Origin: Luidia sarsii
Lineage: Eukaryota; Echinodermata; Asteroidea; Paxillosida; Luidiidae
Reading direction: 5' to 3'
Assembly (NCBI GenBank): GCA_949987565.1
Contig: OX465105.1
Location: forward strand, 4,670,159 to 4,734,158
DNA: 64,000 nt
Part shown: positions 11,413 to 21,176 of the stretch, piece by piece
Numbering within the stretch: the first letter of the stretch is position 1
Layout of the letters: every line of letters begins with the position of its first letter
Notes under the pieces: generated by a model
Told to the model about the DNA's origin: nothing
The model's database searches: none
What the model saw: the letters and a program-made list of their open reading frames with translations, nothing else
Translations under genes and position numbers: made by a program

Positions 11413-11721
11413 TCAATCCTTTGGCCCCAGTTTCTCGGCGAATACTCTGTACCTATCAAGCCAACAAACCTTCGAATTCGGAAACAAACCACAACCTGGA
11501 TTTTCAGGTTTAGTGTCAGACGGAGACGAAGCCTGATGAGCCCGAGACTAAGCCTTCATTTCGAAAACGGCCATAGTCCTTGTACGTGTTACTGGATGGC
11601 AGATGGGCGGGGTCGACAGCAGGACATAGCACGCCGGACTGTCCAGATCGTGACTGGTACCCGGTCACACATGTGCGTGGTTTGTGTTTGCCCCGCTCTC
11701 TATCCCGTGATGCTTTTTGCG

Positions 11722-11778
11722 TAGGCTGGTTCCCGTCCCATACCGACAGTGTGGGTGGTAGGGTAGGGAACCAGCCTA
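11722..11778. repeat. Short inverted repeat TAGGCTGGTTCCC
   Basis: TAGGCTGGTTCCC (11722-11734) and GGGAACCAGCCTA (11766-11778) are perfect 13-bp arms around a 31-bp spacer. It resembles a very small inverted-repeat transposon remnant. The surrounding 11413-11928 has no supportable exon. Confidence 0.75.
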
Positions 11779-11928
11779 GCTTTTGCGCAGCAGCGCCCTC
11801 TCGTGACAGTATGTGGCTCTCAGTTGCGGTAAGGTCTATTCCAGTATTCGTAATCGGCAAGCCCGTTTTGGCGTCGCAATTTCGACGGAAAAAACACGTT
11901 CCAGCAGGTGAAAAACACGACGGGTAGG

Positions 11929-12021
11929 ATGGGGAAAGGTCCCGCCGGACTTGGGACGGGCGTGGAGTTACTCCTGGTTGCTGGTGTACTTGCTACGGAG
12001 TCAAAGAGTCACTTTACAGAG
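11929..12021 (+). CDS. Candidate first coding exon with signal peptide
   Basis: The ATG at 11929 has a favourable context (A at -3, G at +4). It opens 31 codons: MGKGPAGLGTG, then a hydrophobic stretch VELLLVAGVLA, then TESKSHFTE, then a donor GAG|GTCAGT with GT at 12022. The N-terminus has one Lys followed by an eleven-residue hydrophobic core and small residues (A-T-E), as in a cleavable secretory signal. The frame continues only to a stop at 12072-12074 if unspliced. The exon ends in phase 0, which fits the phase-0 acceptors of the IAGS exons far downstream. A family A element begins about 30 bp past the donor, so the following intron would be transposon-filled. Too short for homology recognition; a chance ORF is possible. 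Confidence 0.33.
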
Positions 12022-12605
12022 GTCAGTATTTGTTATGTTGTAGTCCGAGTTAGTCCGAGTAACTTGGACCCTTAGTACAATCGCCCTTTTTAAAAAAAAT
12101 GAGATTTTGGGCGATAGTAGGGTCCAAGAAAATTGCTCGGAATCCCGTCAAACTAACTATGTGTTCGACTCCATGACTACCCCCGACCAAAACCCCCAGA
12201 TTTTACCCCGAAAACACCGTCCCATGCACCCATCTTTGGATTTAGTGAGAATCACCAATTTCAATACTGGTCTTTTGTTTTACTCACGTTTGGCGAAAAA
12301 GGAGAAATTTTCCCTCAGGTTATCGAGAAGATTCTCTCCAGTCCGACGAGCCAAAATGCTGCTATTTTTAAATCGAGATAACGCAATAAGGCGTAATTTT
12401 CATACTTATGAGAATCACAAAAATACAGCAAGGAACAAGGGAAACAGTGCAAATTTTAATCCAGTAAACATCCACTGCTATCAAGAAACCCAGGTAAACA
12501 TATCAAAACCGCAGGAACTGCAACATATCACGAATATCACACATGGAAACCGTGCGTAATCACTGGACAATTTTAAGAGCTTATAATATAACTGTTCGTG
12601 AGACT

Positions 12606-13053
12606 GTGCCACACGCTGGCCTATAAGTTACAGCGACATGAAACAGTCGTCAATCAGTGTGTTTGGCCAAGCACGTCTGGTACCAAGTCTTCGTGTGATA
12701 TGTTTGTACGTGGCCTCATTGCTAAAGCGCAGGGTGAGACTTTCCTCGTGGACACGAATGGAGTTTTCAACGACGCTACATGTCCGCTGCCGACATCGGA
12801 GTCATTTTGTCGGATTTGCGGTCCAAACATAACTCGTAAGTACCGCTGAAGTACCACTTGTTTGTCTGGACATGTGTAGAAGCCGGCAGGCGCATTTATT
12901 GAATCGTTGGACGCTATTTCGGGCACTTTTAGTTTTAAGGCCTTCAGTTGAGAATTACTGTTTTTGTATATTAAACGCGGTTGGACGCTAGTGCGACAGA
13001 TAATCTCAAAACTCGTTTAAGGGGAGCTCCTAGCGGCCCAGTAAGTGGGACTA
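12606..13053. mobile_element. Family B right half inside A1
   Basis: It matches the right arm of other B elements: GGCCTCATTGCTAAAGCGCA, TGTCGGATTTGCGG, AAGTACCGCTGAAGTACCAC, GACGCTAGTGCGACAGATAA, and the terminus GGCCCAGTAAGTGGGACTA at 13035-13053. The left arm is missing. Open frames of 64-90 codons here read through the repeat and recur only as parts of it. Confidence 0.75.
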
Positions 13054-13377
13054 GTACATACAGTACATTGTACGTCTGGGTACCGGGGGCACAGTCTAAG
13101 GGGCTCTGTGAGTGTGCGCACGCACACACGCGTTGAGCCCCGGCGACTGTTTCCTGAAAAGCGCAAAGCAATGTCCGGACATCGCGCGCTGCATGCTGAT
13201 TACATGAGTCTTGAAAATTTGGTTCACAGCAATCAGCATGCAGCGCGCGATGTCCAGACATTGCTTTGCGCTTTTCAGGAAACAGTCGCCGGGGCTCAAA
13301 GCGTGTATGCGCGGGCACACTCTCAGAGCCCCTTAGACTGTGCCCCGGTACCCAGATGTACAATGTACTGTACGTAC
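13054..13377. repeat. Hairpin C1: 324-bp near-perfect inverted repeat
   Basis: The arms, about 140-150 bp each, pair from GTACATACAGTACATTGTAC on the left to GTACAATGTACTGTAC on the right. Paired landmarks include GGTACCGGGGGCACAGTCTA, GACTGTTTCCTGAAAAGCGC and GCGCGCTGCATGCTGATT. The loop is about 25-30 nt around 13201-13230 (TGAGTCTTGAAAATTTGG). It sits off-centre in A1, so it is a nested unit rather than the A1 stem. The same core text (GACTGTTTCCTGAA) recurs in the A'2 loop at 19.8 kb. Confidence 0.9.
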
Positions 13378-13728
13378 ATGCTATACACCGGCCGTTATCT
13401 CGATTTAAAAATAGCAGCATTTCGGCTCGTTGGACGGCTCGATAACCTGAGGGAGAATTTCTCCTTTTTCCCCAAACGTGAGTAAAACAAAAGACCAGTA
13501 TTGAAATTGGTGATTCTCACTTAATCCAAAGATGGGTGCATGGGACGGCTTCACGGGTGTATTCGGGATTAAATCTTGGGGGGGGGGGGTTTGGTCGGAG
13601 GTAGTCATGGAGTCGAACACATCATTAGTTTGACGGGATTCCGAGCAGTTTTTCTTGTACCCTACTATTGCCCGAAATCTTAAATTTTTTAAAAAGGGCG
13701 ATTGTAAGGGTCCAAGTTACTCGGACTA

Positions 13729-14203
13729 AGTCCGAGTAACTTGGACCCTGACAATCGGCCTTTTAAAAAAAAATGAGGGGTTGGCCGATAGTAGGGTCCA
13801 AGGAATCCTGCTGGGAAACCCGGTAAGTAAGTATGTGTTCGACTCCATGACTACCCCCGACCAAAACCCCCAGATTTTACCCCGAAAACACCCGTGAAAC
13901 TGTCCCATGCACCCATCTTTGGATTAAGTGAGAATTACCGATTTCAATACTGGTCATTTGTTTTACTCATGTTTGGGGAAAAAAGAGAAATTTTCCCTCA
14001 GGTGATCGAGAAGATTTTCTCCCGTCCGACGAGCCATAATGCGCCGGCCATCTTTGATTTCAAATTGAAACGGTATACATGCAAATCGATGACGTTTTGC
14101 GCGACCATAGGGGTCAACGCGTGCTTGTGCGCGCGCACACACTCGCACAGACCCACTGCCCACACGGACCTGTCAAAACGTCATCGATTTGCGTGTACGT
14201 GTA
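13729..14203. mobile_element. Family A element A2, left half only
   Basis: It starts back-to-back with A1 (joined termini ACTCGGACTAAGTCCGAGTA) and follows the family A left arm through TCGATGACGTTTTGCGCGAC and the short loop to TCATCGATTTGCGTGTACG. The right arm is then lost at about 14203 and unrelated DNA follows. Confidence 0.8.
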
Positions 14204-15662
14204 ATCAAGGCACACCAGTCCATCCAGGTTAGGCCACACCTGGCCCACCACTGTACAACTCTAAACATGCGACCCAGAACACGTTAATGCAATAATTATA
14301 CCACCCTGGCTCTGCACTTAAATGCTGAATAACAATTGGGCACACTAGACCCTAAAACCTGTAAAAGCCAACAGTCATGTTAACATTGATTAAGAACTCT
14401 GAAATGAAAAACACCGAAGCTTAACTATTAGCTGTGCAGGCACCCGATGGTCCCCCGTTAAAGTTACGGGAGGAATGGCCAATGGTGAACATCCAGGGAG
14501 CCATTGGAGTGCCTGACACAAAACATTGAAGTAACTGTCCTAATGCCTCCATTGTATGCCAGAGCAGCTGTAAATGGACAAATCACTTAATTGGCCATTA
14601 TAGGAGCTAATTGTTTCATTTATTTCCCACCATGTCTGTCAAATTCCCGCCCAAAACTGCTTCAAAAGCGCGCATGTCTTCCGAGTCTATACAGGATACA
14701 ATTCCCCAACTGAACCGTTGGGAGGAAGATGGCTCTTGGTGCACATCCAAGAAACCAAAACCAATAACTGGTGATGATACAAGTACATGCTCGATTCAAA
14801 ATTCACTTCTCATAAAGTACTTATCCCAAGGTGGAGATTGTAACCCATACATGTACAAAGGCTGTGACAAACTGAAAACTTTTTACATGCATTGCTTAAT
14901 GCCATTCCTCCCATTTACATGTAGGTGTCCTATTGGTTAAAGGTTTTGTCACTACAGCTCTCTCATTGGCATAAATTCTCTACTGTGATTGACTGACACA
15001 TATTCTCATTGGTCTGTGGATCCTTTTTGGCCAAACTGTGTTTCTCAAAAATGTTGTAAAGTAACATTTTCTGCATTATCTGCAGATAATGAAAGCTGCT
15101 AAAAAATACTACCTTACACTCCAAGCACCACTAGATAGTTATGCATAGAAGAGATTCTTCAGTTTTTCTTGTCCCCATTTGCCAAAAAATTTGATCAACT
15201 AGTTTGACAGCTTCACCGAGCCATGCTTACACAGCGTTACTATTCCCCATTGTTACAAAAAGGTCCAACTATGATACACAAGAAAGGTATGCAGCTGTCT
15301 TCCAGGAAAACAAGTGCAAAGACCTATAGTTCAGCACTCTGCCTACGGCACTGGCAGCTTACAATGAATATTCATTTTAAAGTTGCAACCAATGCAGCTG
15401 ATTGGCTGTTTGCAAAAGAGCAGGAACCCTTGTTGACACAGAATTGCTGATGGCATTTTGTGTGGTACATGTAAGCACCCACAAGCATTACAACGAAGCC
15501 AACCCAGCGTGTGCATAACTTGTATAGTCTTGTACATTTCTGTTTTGATTGTGCTGTGATTTGTTGTTGTGTCACACATTTCACAACCAAATCTTGTCAA
15601 CCCGTGACTGACTGCTTAAACACTAGAATGAATTCTGAGAATAAAGCATATTTAATCAATTA
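14204..15662. other. Unassigned sequence between foldback elements
   Basis: No exon I can support. An open frame at 14611-14940 (109 codons, no usual motif, no clear splice sites) and others near 15223-15600 are noted but not called. A perfect 16-bp palindrome ATTATCTGCAGATAAT lies at 15075-15090. Confidence 0.35.
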
Positions 15663-15870
15663 ATGATAAAATGTCGTGTACGTGTACAGTAGAGTACATG
15701 TACGTGTACAGATGTACATGTACAGTACACGAACCCGTACGCTACATGTACGTACACACGTGTACATGTATTGTACAGTGCACACGTGCACTGTACACAT
15801 GTACTTGTACTGACATTGTATACTACGTGTAATGTACAGAGCACGCATGTATACAGTACAAGTCTGCTCT
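15663..15870. repeat. GTAC-rich palindromic tract
   Basis: It mixes CATGTAC, ACGTGTACA and GTACAGT. It includes the cruciform-prone arms GTACAGTGCAC and GTGCACTGTAC separated by 2 bp (about 15773-15796). Cysteine-, threonine- and valine-rich open frames here are repeat products. Confidence 0.85.
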
Positions 15871-15926
15871 TCGCAGGGCGATGACCTGCGCGCGCACCAC
15901 AAGTGTGGACTGTTATTGCAAAACAG

Positions 15927-16043
15927 CAAATAGCCGTCGTGCGGGTATACGTCTCGAGACTAAATGCTGATTTTGTCGAGGCGCCAGGTTCAGATTCCGA
16001 ACCTGGCGAAGACGTTGATGGGATATTTTCAGACAGTATTTGG
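15927..16043 (+). CDS. Weak candidate exon with acidic C-terminal half
   Basis: An open block of 39 codons between an AG (GCAAAACAG, pyrimidine-poor and therefore weak) and a strong donor TGG|GTGAGT at 16044. It reads QIAVVRVYVSRLNADF, then VEAPGSDSEPGEDVDGIFSD, then SIW. The phase is 0 at both ends, so it could splice between the exon ending at 12021 and the IAGS exons. Against this, part of the block (15980-16007) is a DNA hairpin (CGCCAGGTTC/GAACCTGGCG), which could give protein-like text by chance, and the minus strand is open too. Confidence 0.2.
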
Positions 16044-16244
16044 GTGAGTTTCTGCTCGTTTTTCGGAAACATATTTTATACATTTATCTGATCACATTCA
16101 GTATACATGTACATTTGGGATCAAGTCCATGTCCTTAGATTGTGTGTGGTATCTTTAAAAGGGTGGAAAAAGGGGGCGATCGGGACAGTGGTGTTTCAAA
16201 AATGGTAAAAACACAAACCTCGGTCTAATTTTGTACACAGCGGT

Positions 16245-16290
16245 CCGTAACCCTCAGGTCTCCGACCTTCGGGAGGACTGAGGGTTACGG
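16245..16290. repeat. Hairpin with 13-bp perfect arms
   Basis: CCGTAACCCTCAG (16245-16257) pairs with CTGAGGGTTACGG (16278-16290). The 20-nt interior GTCTCCGACCTTCGGGAGGA also pairs partly. It directly precedes the A'3 fragment. Confidence 0.8.
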
Positions 16291-16310
16291 TTACCGCAAC
16301 TAACACTTCC

Positions 16311-16682
16311 GCAGACCACTACGCACCCGGACCTGGTGACGTCATCCAGTTTCAAATCCAAGATGGCTACCCCAACTCGGCTCGTCGGCCCGTTCTCGGT
16401 CAACTGAGGGGAAATTTCTCCCTTTTCCCAAACATGAGTAAAACAAAATGACCAATATTGGAATCTGTAATTCTCACTGAATCCTCAATGGGCGTGTGGG
16501 ACGGTTTCATGGGTGTTTTGAGGGGTAAATCTGGGGATTTCGGCTGGGGGTATTTTTCAAAGATGACATTACTACAATGCATAGCCACGATCCTTGGACC
16601 CTACAGTCATGCACCCTTCCCTCAAAATTTCAAAATTTGATAAAAAATGGGTGACTTGTCAGGTCCAAGTTACTCGGACTAG
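16311..16682. mobile_element. Family A' element A'3, right half
   Basis: It matches the right arm of A'2 from GCAGACCACTACGCACCCGG through TCGGTCAACTGAGGGGAAAT, ATCCTCAATGGGC and TTTTCAAAGAT to the terminus GTCCAAGTTACTCGGACTA. The left arm is absent. Its right end is separated from A3 only by TCCTAGTC-type junction sequence. Confidence 0.75.
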
Positions 16683-16691
16683 TCCTAGTCC

Positions 16692-18132
16692 TAGTCCGAG
16701 TAACTTGGACCCTTACAATCACTATTTTTTTAATTTGAGTGAGTAAGGTGATAGTAGGGTCCAAGGAATCCTTCTGTGAAACCCGATAAACTAACTATGT
16801 GTTCAACTCCATGACCAAAAACCCCAGATTTTACCCCGAAAACACAGGAACCGTCCCACGCACCCATCTTTGGATTAAGTGAGAATCACAGATTTCAATA
16901 GTGGTCATTTGTTTTACTCATGTTTGGGGAAAAAGGAGAAATTTTCCCCAGGTGATCGAGAAGATTCTCTCCAGTCCGACGTGCGAAAAGACGGCCATCT
17001 TTGATTTCAAATTGAAATGGTATACACGCAAATCGATGACGTTTTGCGCGACCATAGGAGTCAACGTGTGCTTGCGCGTGCACACACTGACACAGACCCA
17101 CTGCGCACACGGACCTGTCAAAATGTCATCGATTTACGTGTACATGTATACCGTTTTGATTTGAAATCAAAGATGGCCGCCGCATTTTGGCTTGTCGGTC
17201 GGGAGAGAATCTTCTCGATCACCAGATGGCAAATTTCTCCTTTTTCCCCAAACGTGAGTAAAAGAAATGACCAGTATTGAAATCCGTGATTCTCACTTAA
17301 TCCAAAGATGGGTACGTGGGACGGTTTTACGGGCGTTTTCTGGGTAAAATCTGGGGGTTTTGGTCGGGTGTAGTCATGGAGTATACCGGGTTTCCCAGCA
17401 GGATTCCTTGGACCTAGTCCCACTCATTGGGCCGCAAGGAGCTCCCCTTAAACGAGTTTTGAGATTGTCTGTCGCACTAGCGTCCCACCGCATCTAATAT
17501 ACAAAAATGCTGATTCTCAACCAAAGGCCTTAAAAGTGCTCAAAATCGCGTCCCAAGATTCAATAATTTATTTTTTGACAGCAAATCCGACAAAATGTCT
17601 TCGATGTGGGCATCGGACATTGTCGTATGTCCACGATAAAAAAATCTCACCATGCGCTTTAGCAATGAGGCCACGTCTGGTACCCAGTCTTCGTGTAGTA
17701 TGGTTTGTATGTGGCCTCATTGCTAAAGCGCATGGTGAGAGTTTTTGATCGCGGACACATGACTGGAGTTTGCAACAACAATGTCCGATGCCCACATCGG
17801 AGACATTTGTCGGATTTGCGGCCCAAAAATAAATCGTAAGTACCGCTGAACTACCGCTGAAGTACCACTTGGACATGTGTAGAATCCGTCAGGCGCTTTT
17901 ATTGAATATTTGGACACAATTTCGGGCACTTTTAAGGCCTTCGGTTGAGAATCTTTTTTTCTTATATTAGACGCGATGGGACGCTTGTGCGACAGACAAT
18001 CTCAAAACTCGTTTAAGGCGAGCTCCTAGCGGCCCAGTGAGTGGGACGGTACCTTGGACCCACCTACTATCGCCCGACTCCCTCAAAATTTAGAAAAAGG
18101 GCGATTGTAAAGGGCCCAAGTTACTTGGACTA
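16692..18132. mobile_element. Family A foldback element A3, split by a family B insertion
   Basis: The left terminus TAGTCCGAGTAACTTGGACCC is at 16692. Arms pair about a short centre near 17080, including GCAAATCGATGACGTTTTGC with GTCAAAATGTCATCGATTTAC, and TTTGATTTCAAATTGAAATG with its complement. The right arm is interrupted at 17414 by element B1 and resumes at 18052 with CCTTGGACCC...CTATCGCCC, closing with CAAGTTACTTGGACTA at 18132. Removing B1 restores a nearly complete ~800-bp hairpin. Confidence 0.88.
17415..18051. mobile_element. Family B foldback element B1, complete, with 9-bp target duplication
   Basis: A 637-bp element inserted in A3. The flanking sequence CCTTGGACC occurs at 17406-17414 and 18052-18060, a perfect 9-bp direct repeat. 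The ends are TAGTCCCACTCATTGGGCC and GGCCCAGTGAGTGGGACGGTA. The arms are about 280-300 bp and pair down to a loop of about 37 nt (GTCTGGTACCCAGTCTTCGT onward, 17673-17709). Paired landmarks are CACCATGCGCTTTAGCAATG and CATTGCTAAAGCGCATGGTG. A long stem with a 9-bp target duplication is typical of Mutator-like (MULE) foldback elements. No transposase is encoded, so assignment to that superfamily is inference. Confidence 0.9.
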
Positions 18133-18135
18133 TCC

Positions 18136-18615
18136 TAGTCCCACTTACTGGGCCACTAGGAGCTCCTCTGAAACGATTTGTGTGTTGATCTGTCGCACTA
18201 GCGTCCCACCGCGTCTTATATAGTAAAACAGACATTCTCAACAGATGGCCTTAAAAGTGCCCAAAATCGCGTCAAAAGATTCAATAAAAGCACCTGTCGG
18301 ATTCTACACATGTCAAGATGAACAAGTGGTATTTCAGCGGTACTTATTGCAATTCCGACAAAATGTCTCCTTATCCTACATGTATGTCGGCATCGGACTT
18401 GTCGATTTGTTCAAAACGCAATAGGTTTGTACACCGTGTACACGATGTAAAATCTCATCATGCGCTTTAGCAATGAGCCCACATACAAACCATATTACAC
18501 AAAGACTGGGTGCTAGACGTTGAGAATCTGTTTTACTGTATTAGACGCGGTGGGACGCTAGTGCGACAGATCAATACACAAATCGTTTCAGATGAGCTCC
18601 TAGCGGCCCAGTATG
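18136..18615. mobile_element. Family B element B2, right arm truncated
   Basis: It starts TAGTCCCACTTACTGGGCC at 18136. The left arm runs through GTGGTATTTCAGCGGTACTT and GACAAAATGTCTCC to the loop ACAAAGACTGGGTGCTAGAC. The right side keeps only about 95 bp (from GTTGAGAATCTGTTTTACTG to CGGCCCAGTATG), so the inner right arm was deleted. Confidence 0.82.
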
Positions 18616-18712
18616 TAGTCCCACTTACTGGGCCGTGGCGTAAGGACTTAGGAGAGCTCTCCTCTTAAACGATTGTTGTTTTTATCTGTCACACTAGCGT
18701 CCTGGCCCACCG
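18616..18712. mobile_element. Family B fragment B3 (left terminus only)
   Basis: TAGTCCCACTTACTGGGCC restarts immediately after B2 and continues through GAGCTCTCCTCTTAAACGAT and CACACTAGCGTCCTGG. It is then cut off by element A'1. Confidence 0.7.
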
Positions 18713-19083
18713 TAGTCCAAGTCACCCTTTTTTTATAGATTTTTTAAATTTTGAGGGACGGGTGACTGTAGGGTGACTAGGGTCCAAGGAAAGTGGCTAT
18801 GCAATGTTGCAATTTAATCTTTTAAAAATTCCCCCGACCGAAATCCTCAGATTTACCCACCAAAACACCTGTGAAACCGTCCCACGTGCCCATTGAGGAT
18901 TTCACGGGTGTTTTGGGGGGTAAATCTGGGATTTTGGTTGGGGTATTTTTCAAAGATTAGAACCTAAATTGCAACATTGCATAGCCACTTTCCTTGGACC
19001 CTACAGTCACCCGTCCCTCAAAATTTCAAAATTTGATAAAATAAGGGGGACTTGTCGAGTCCAAGCTACCGGTACTCGGACTA
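18713..19083. mobile_element. Family A' element A'1, short complete hairpin
   Basis: A 371-bp element with ends TAGTCCAAGTCACCC and TACCGGTACTCGGACTA. Almost the entire length pairs: GTGAAACCGTCCCACGTGCC/ATTGAGGATTTCAC forms the apex at 18870-18906, with long arms sharing TTGCATAGCCACTTTCCTTG and GGTGACTGTAGGG. It looks like an internal-deletion derivative of the longer A' type. Confidence 0.82.
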
Positions 19084-19419
19084 GGCCCACAGCGGATAAT
19101 ATATAGTAAAACACAAATGCTCAACAGATGGCCTTAAAAATGCCCCAAATCGCGTCAAAAGATTAAAAGAAACTGTACCTGCCGGATTCTACACATGTCA
19201 AGACGAACAAGTGATACTTCAGCGGTACTTACGATTAATTTTTGGATTGCAATTCCGACAAAATGTCTCCTATGTCGGCATCGCACATGTCGAGTTGTTC
19301 CAAACGCAATATGTTTGTACACCTCGTTAATTGTACACGATGTAAAATCTCCTGATACGCTTTAACAATGAGCCCACATACAAACCCTATTAAATGAAGA
19401 CTCGGTACTACTAAAGTAC

Positions 19420-20241
19420 TAGTCTGAGTAACTTGGACCCGACTAGTCACCATTTTTTTTATCAATGTTGAAATTTTGAGTGTTGTGTGACTGTAGGGTC
19501 CAAGTCCAACGGGTATGGAACGCTTGAATATAATCTTTGAAAAATACCTGGGCAGATTTACCCCCCAAAACACCCGTGAAACCGTCCCACGCGTCCATTG
19601 AGGATTCAGTGAGAATCACAGATTCCAATACTGGTCTTTTTGGTTTTACACATGTTTGGGAAAAGGGAGATATTTCCCCTCAGTTGACCGAGAATGGGTC
19701 GACGAGCCGAGTTGGGGTGGCCATCTTGGATTTGAAACTGCAGGTCTGGGTGTGGTGTGGTCTGTGCGCACTTGTTGAGCCCTACGACTGTTTCCTGAAG
19801 AGTGCAAAGCAAAGTCCGGACATCGCTTTGCACTTTTCAGAAAACAGTCGTATGGCTCAACGCGCGCACACTCCTGCAGACCACTCCGCACCCGACCTGC
19901 CTGCACATTGTGACGTCATGCAGTTTCAAATCAAAGATGGCCATCCCAACTCGGCTCGTCGACCCGTTCTCGGTCAACTGAGGGGAAATTTCTCTCTTTT
20001 CCCAAATGTGAGTAATCTGAGTATTGGAATCTGTGATTCTCACTGAATCCTCAATGGGCACGTGGAACGGTTTCACAGTTGTTTTGGGGGCTAAATCTGG
20101 GGATTTGTGTCGGGGGTATTTTTCAAAGATTAAATTCAAGTGTTGCCATTCCCTTACTTGGACCCTACTGTCACCCGTCCCTCAAAATTTCAAAATTCAA
20201 TAAAAAAAGGGTGACTTGTTGCGTCCAAGTTACTCGGACTA
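19420..20241. mobile_element. Family A' foldback element A'2, complete
   Basis: An 822-bp element bounded by TAGTCTGAGTAACTTGGACCC and CGTCCAAGTTACTCGGACTA. Arms of about 350-390 bp pair through AACCGTCCCACGCGTCCATT, ATTGAGGATTCAGTGAGAAT and CCCCTCAGTTGACCGAGAA. The central part (about 19775-19870) is itself a hairpin: TTGAGCCCTACGACTGTTTC pairs with its complement ending GTATGGCTCAA, around GGACATCG. It inserted in B4 and is flanked by an imperfect ~32-bp duplication (TACAAACCCTATTAAA...GGTACTA). Confidence 0.86.
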
Positions 20242-20277
20242 ATACAAACCCTATTAAACAAAGACTGGGTACTAGAT

Positions 20278-20445
20278 GTGCTTTGCCAAGCACACTAACG
20301 ACTGTTTCATCTCGCGGTTATCTGGTTATAGGCAAGCCCGTGGATCTGGACCTGCATGGCTACAGTTTTCATGAGACTGGTCCACGTGCACATGCTTGCC
20401 TATAACAGCGACGTGAAACAGTCATTGGTGTGTTTGGCAAAGCAC
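20278..20445. repeat. Hairpin C2 at the centre of B4
   Basis: GTGCTTTGCCAAGCACAC with GACTGTTTCATCTCGCGGTT and TATAGGCAAGC on the left pairs with GCTTGCCTATAACAGCGACG, TGAAACAGTC and GTGTTTGGCAAAGCAC on the right. The loop is about 55-60 nt. The right side of the same module survives in A1 at about 12610-12675. Confidence 0.85.
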
Positions 20446-20893
20446 GACGGTCCAGTACCCAGTCTTTGTGTAATAGTAAGCCTACAGGGTCTGTATGTGG
20501 GCTTATTGCTAAAGCACATCAGAAGATTTTACATCGTGTACACGGTGTACAAACATATTGCGTTTTGAACAACTCGACATGTCCGATGCCGACATAGGAT
20601 TTAGGAGACATTTTGTCGGAATTGCAATCCAAAAATTAATCGTAAGTACCACTGAAGTAACACTTGCTCGTCTTGACAGTGTTGAATCCGACAGGTGCAG
20701 TTTCTTTTAAAATCTTTTGACGCAATTTTGGGCATTTTTAAGGTCATCTGTTGACCATTTGTGTTTTACTATATTATCCGCGGCGGAACGCTAGTGCGTC
20801 AGATAAAAAACAAAACTTGTTTAAGAGGAGCTCCTAACGGCCCAGTAAGTGCGACTAAATCCTATGCATGTGAGTTGTTACATGGGCCCGCAT

Positions 20894-21117
20894 TAGTCCG
20901 AGTAACTTGGACCCTTACGATAGTAAGGCAATAGTAGGGTCCAAGGAAATCCGCTTGAAAACCCCAGAAACCCCAGAAAGTAACTACGTGTTTGACTCTA
21001 TGACTACCCTGTGCCCAGATGTCAATTTGAAATAAAAATGGCCGCCTTTTTTTGCTCGTCGGACGGGAGAGAATCTCCTCGATCACCTGAGGCGAAATCA
21101 CCTGAGGTGAAAACAAG
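20894..21117. mobile_element. Family A fragment A4, truncated left arm
   Basis: It starts TAGTCCGAGTAACTTGGACCC, continues through GTAGGGTCCAAGGAAATCC, and then jumps to an internal-arm segment ending in GAGAGAATCTCCTCGATCAC and CTGAGGTGAAAAC. It abuts the intron-like sequence of exon copy 1 at about 21117. Confidence 0.7.
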
Positions 21118-21176
21118 AGTAGTTTGTTAATTCCTTTATTGATTTAGCTGTCTTTTCTTGTTCTTGTCCATTCCAG

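Larger units (their letters stand above)
12051..13728. mobile_element. Family A foldback element A1, with nested insertions
   Basis: The ends are TAGTCCGAGTAACTTGGACCC and its complement. Inverted arms of about 340 bp (12051-12385 against about 13390-13728) share landmarks: ATAGTAGGGTCCAAG, GTTCGACTCCATGACTAC, CCCATCTTTGGAT, TGAGAATCACC, CGAGAAGATTCTCTCC. The core is not a simple loop: it holds unique AT-rich DNA (12386-12605), a family B half (12606-13053) and a separate 324-bp hairpin (13054-13377). No transposase frame is present, so it is non-autonomous. Confidence 0.85.
19086..20857. mobile_element. Family B element B4, split by A'2
   Basis: The left arm 19086-19419 (terminus lost) and the right arm 20242-20857 pair through CTTCAGCGGTACTTACGATT, TGTCTCCTATGTCGGCATCG and TATAGTAAAACACAAATG. 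The right end is GGCCCAGTAAGTGCGACTA. The centre carries hairpin C2, and a complete A'2 sits between the arms. Confidence 0.8.

Noticed and set aside
10730..11724. Long P/S/L-rich and G/E/R-rich frames on opposite strands, resembling collagen- or proline-rich proteins
   Set aside because: They overlap the polypurine minisatellite in several frames at once. Purine-only codons of this composition avoid stops.
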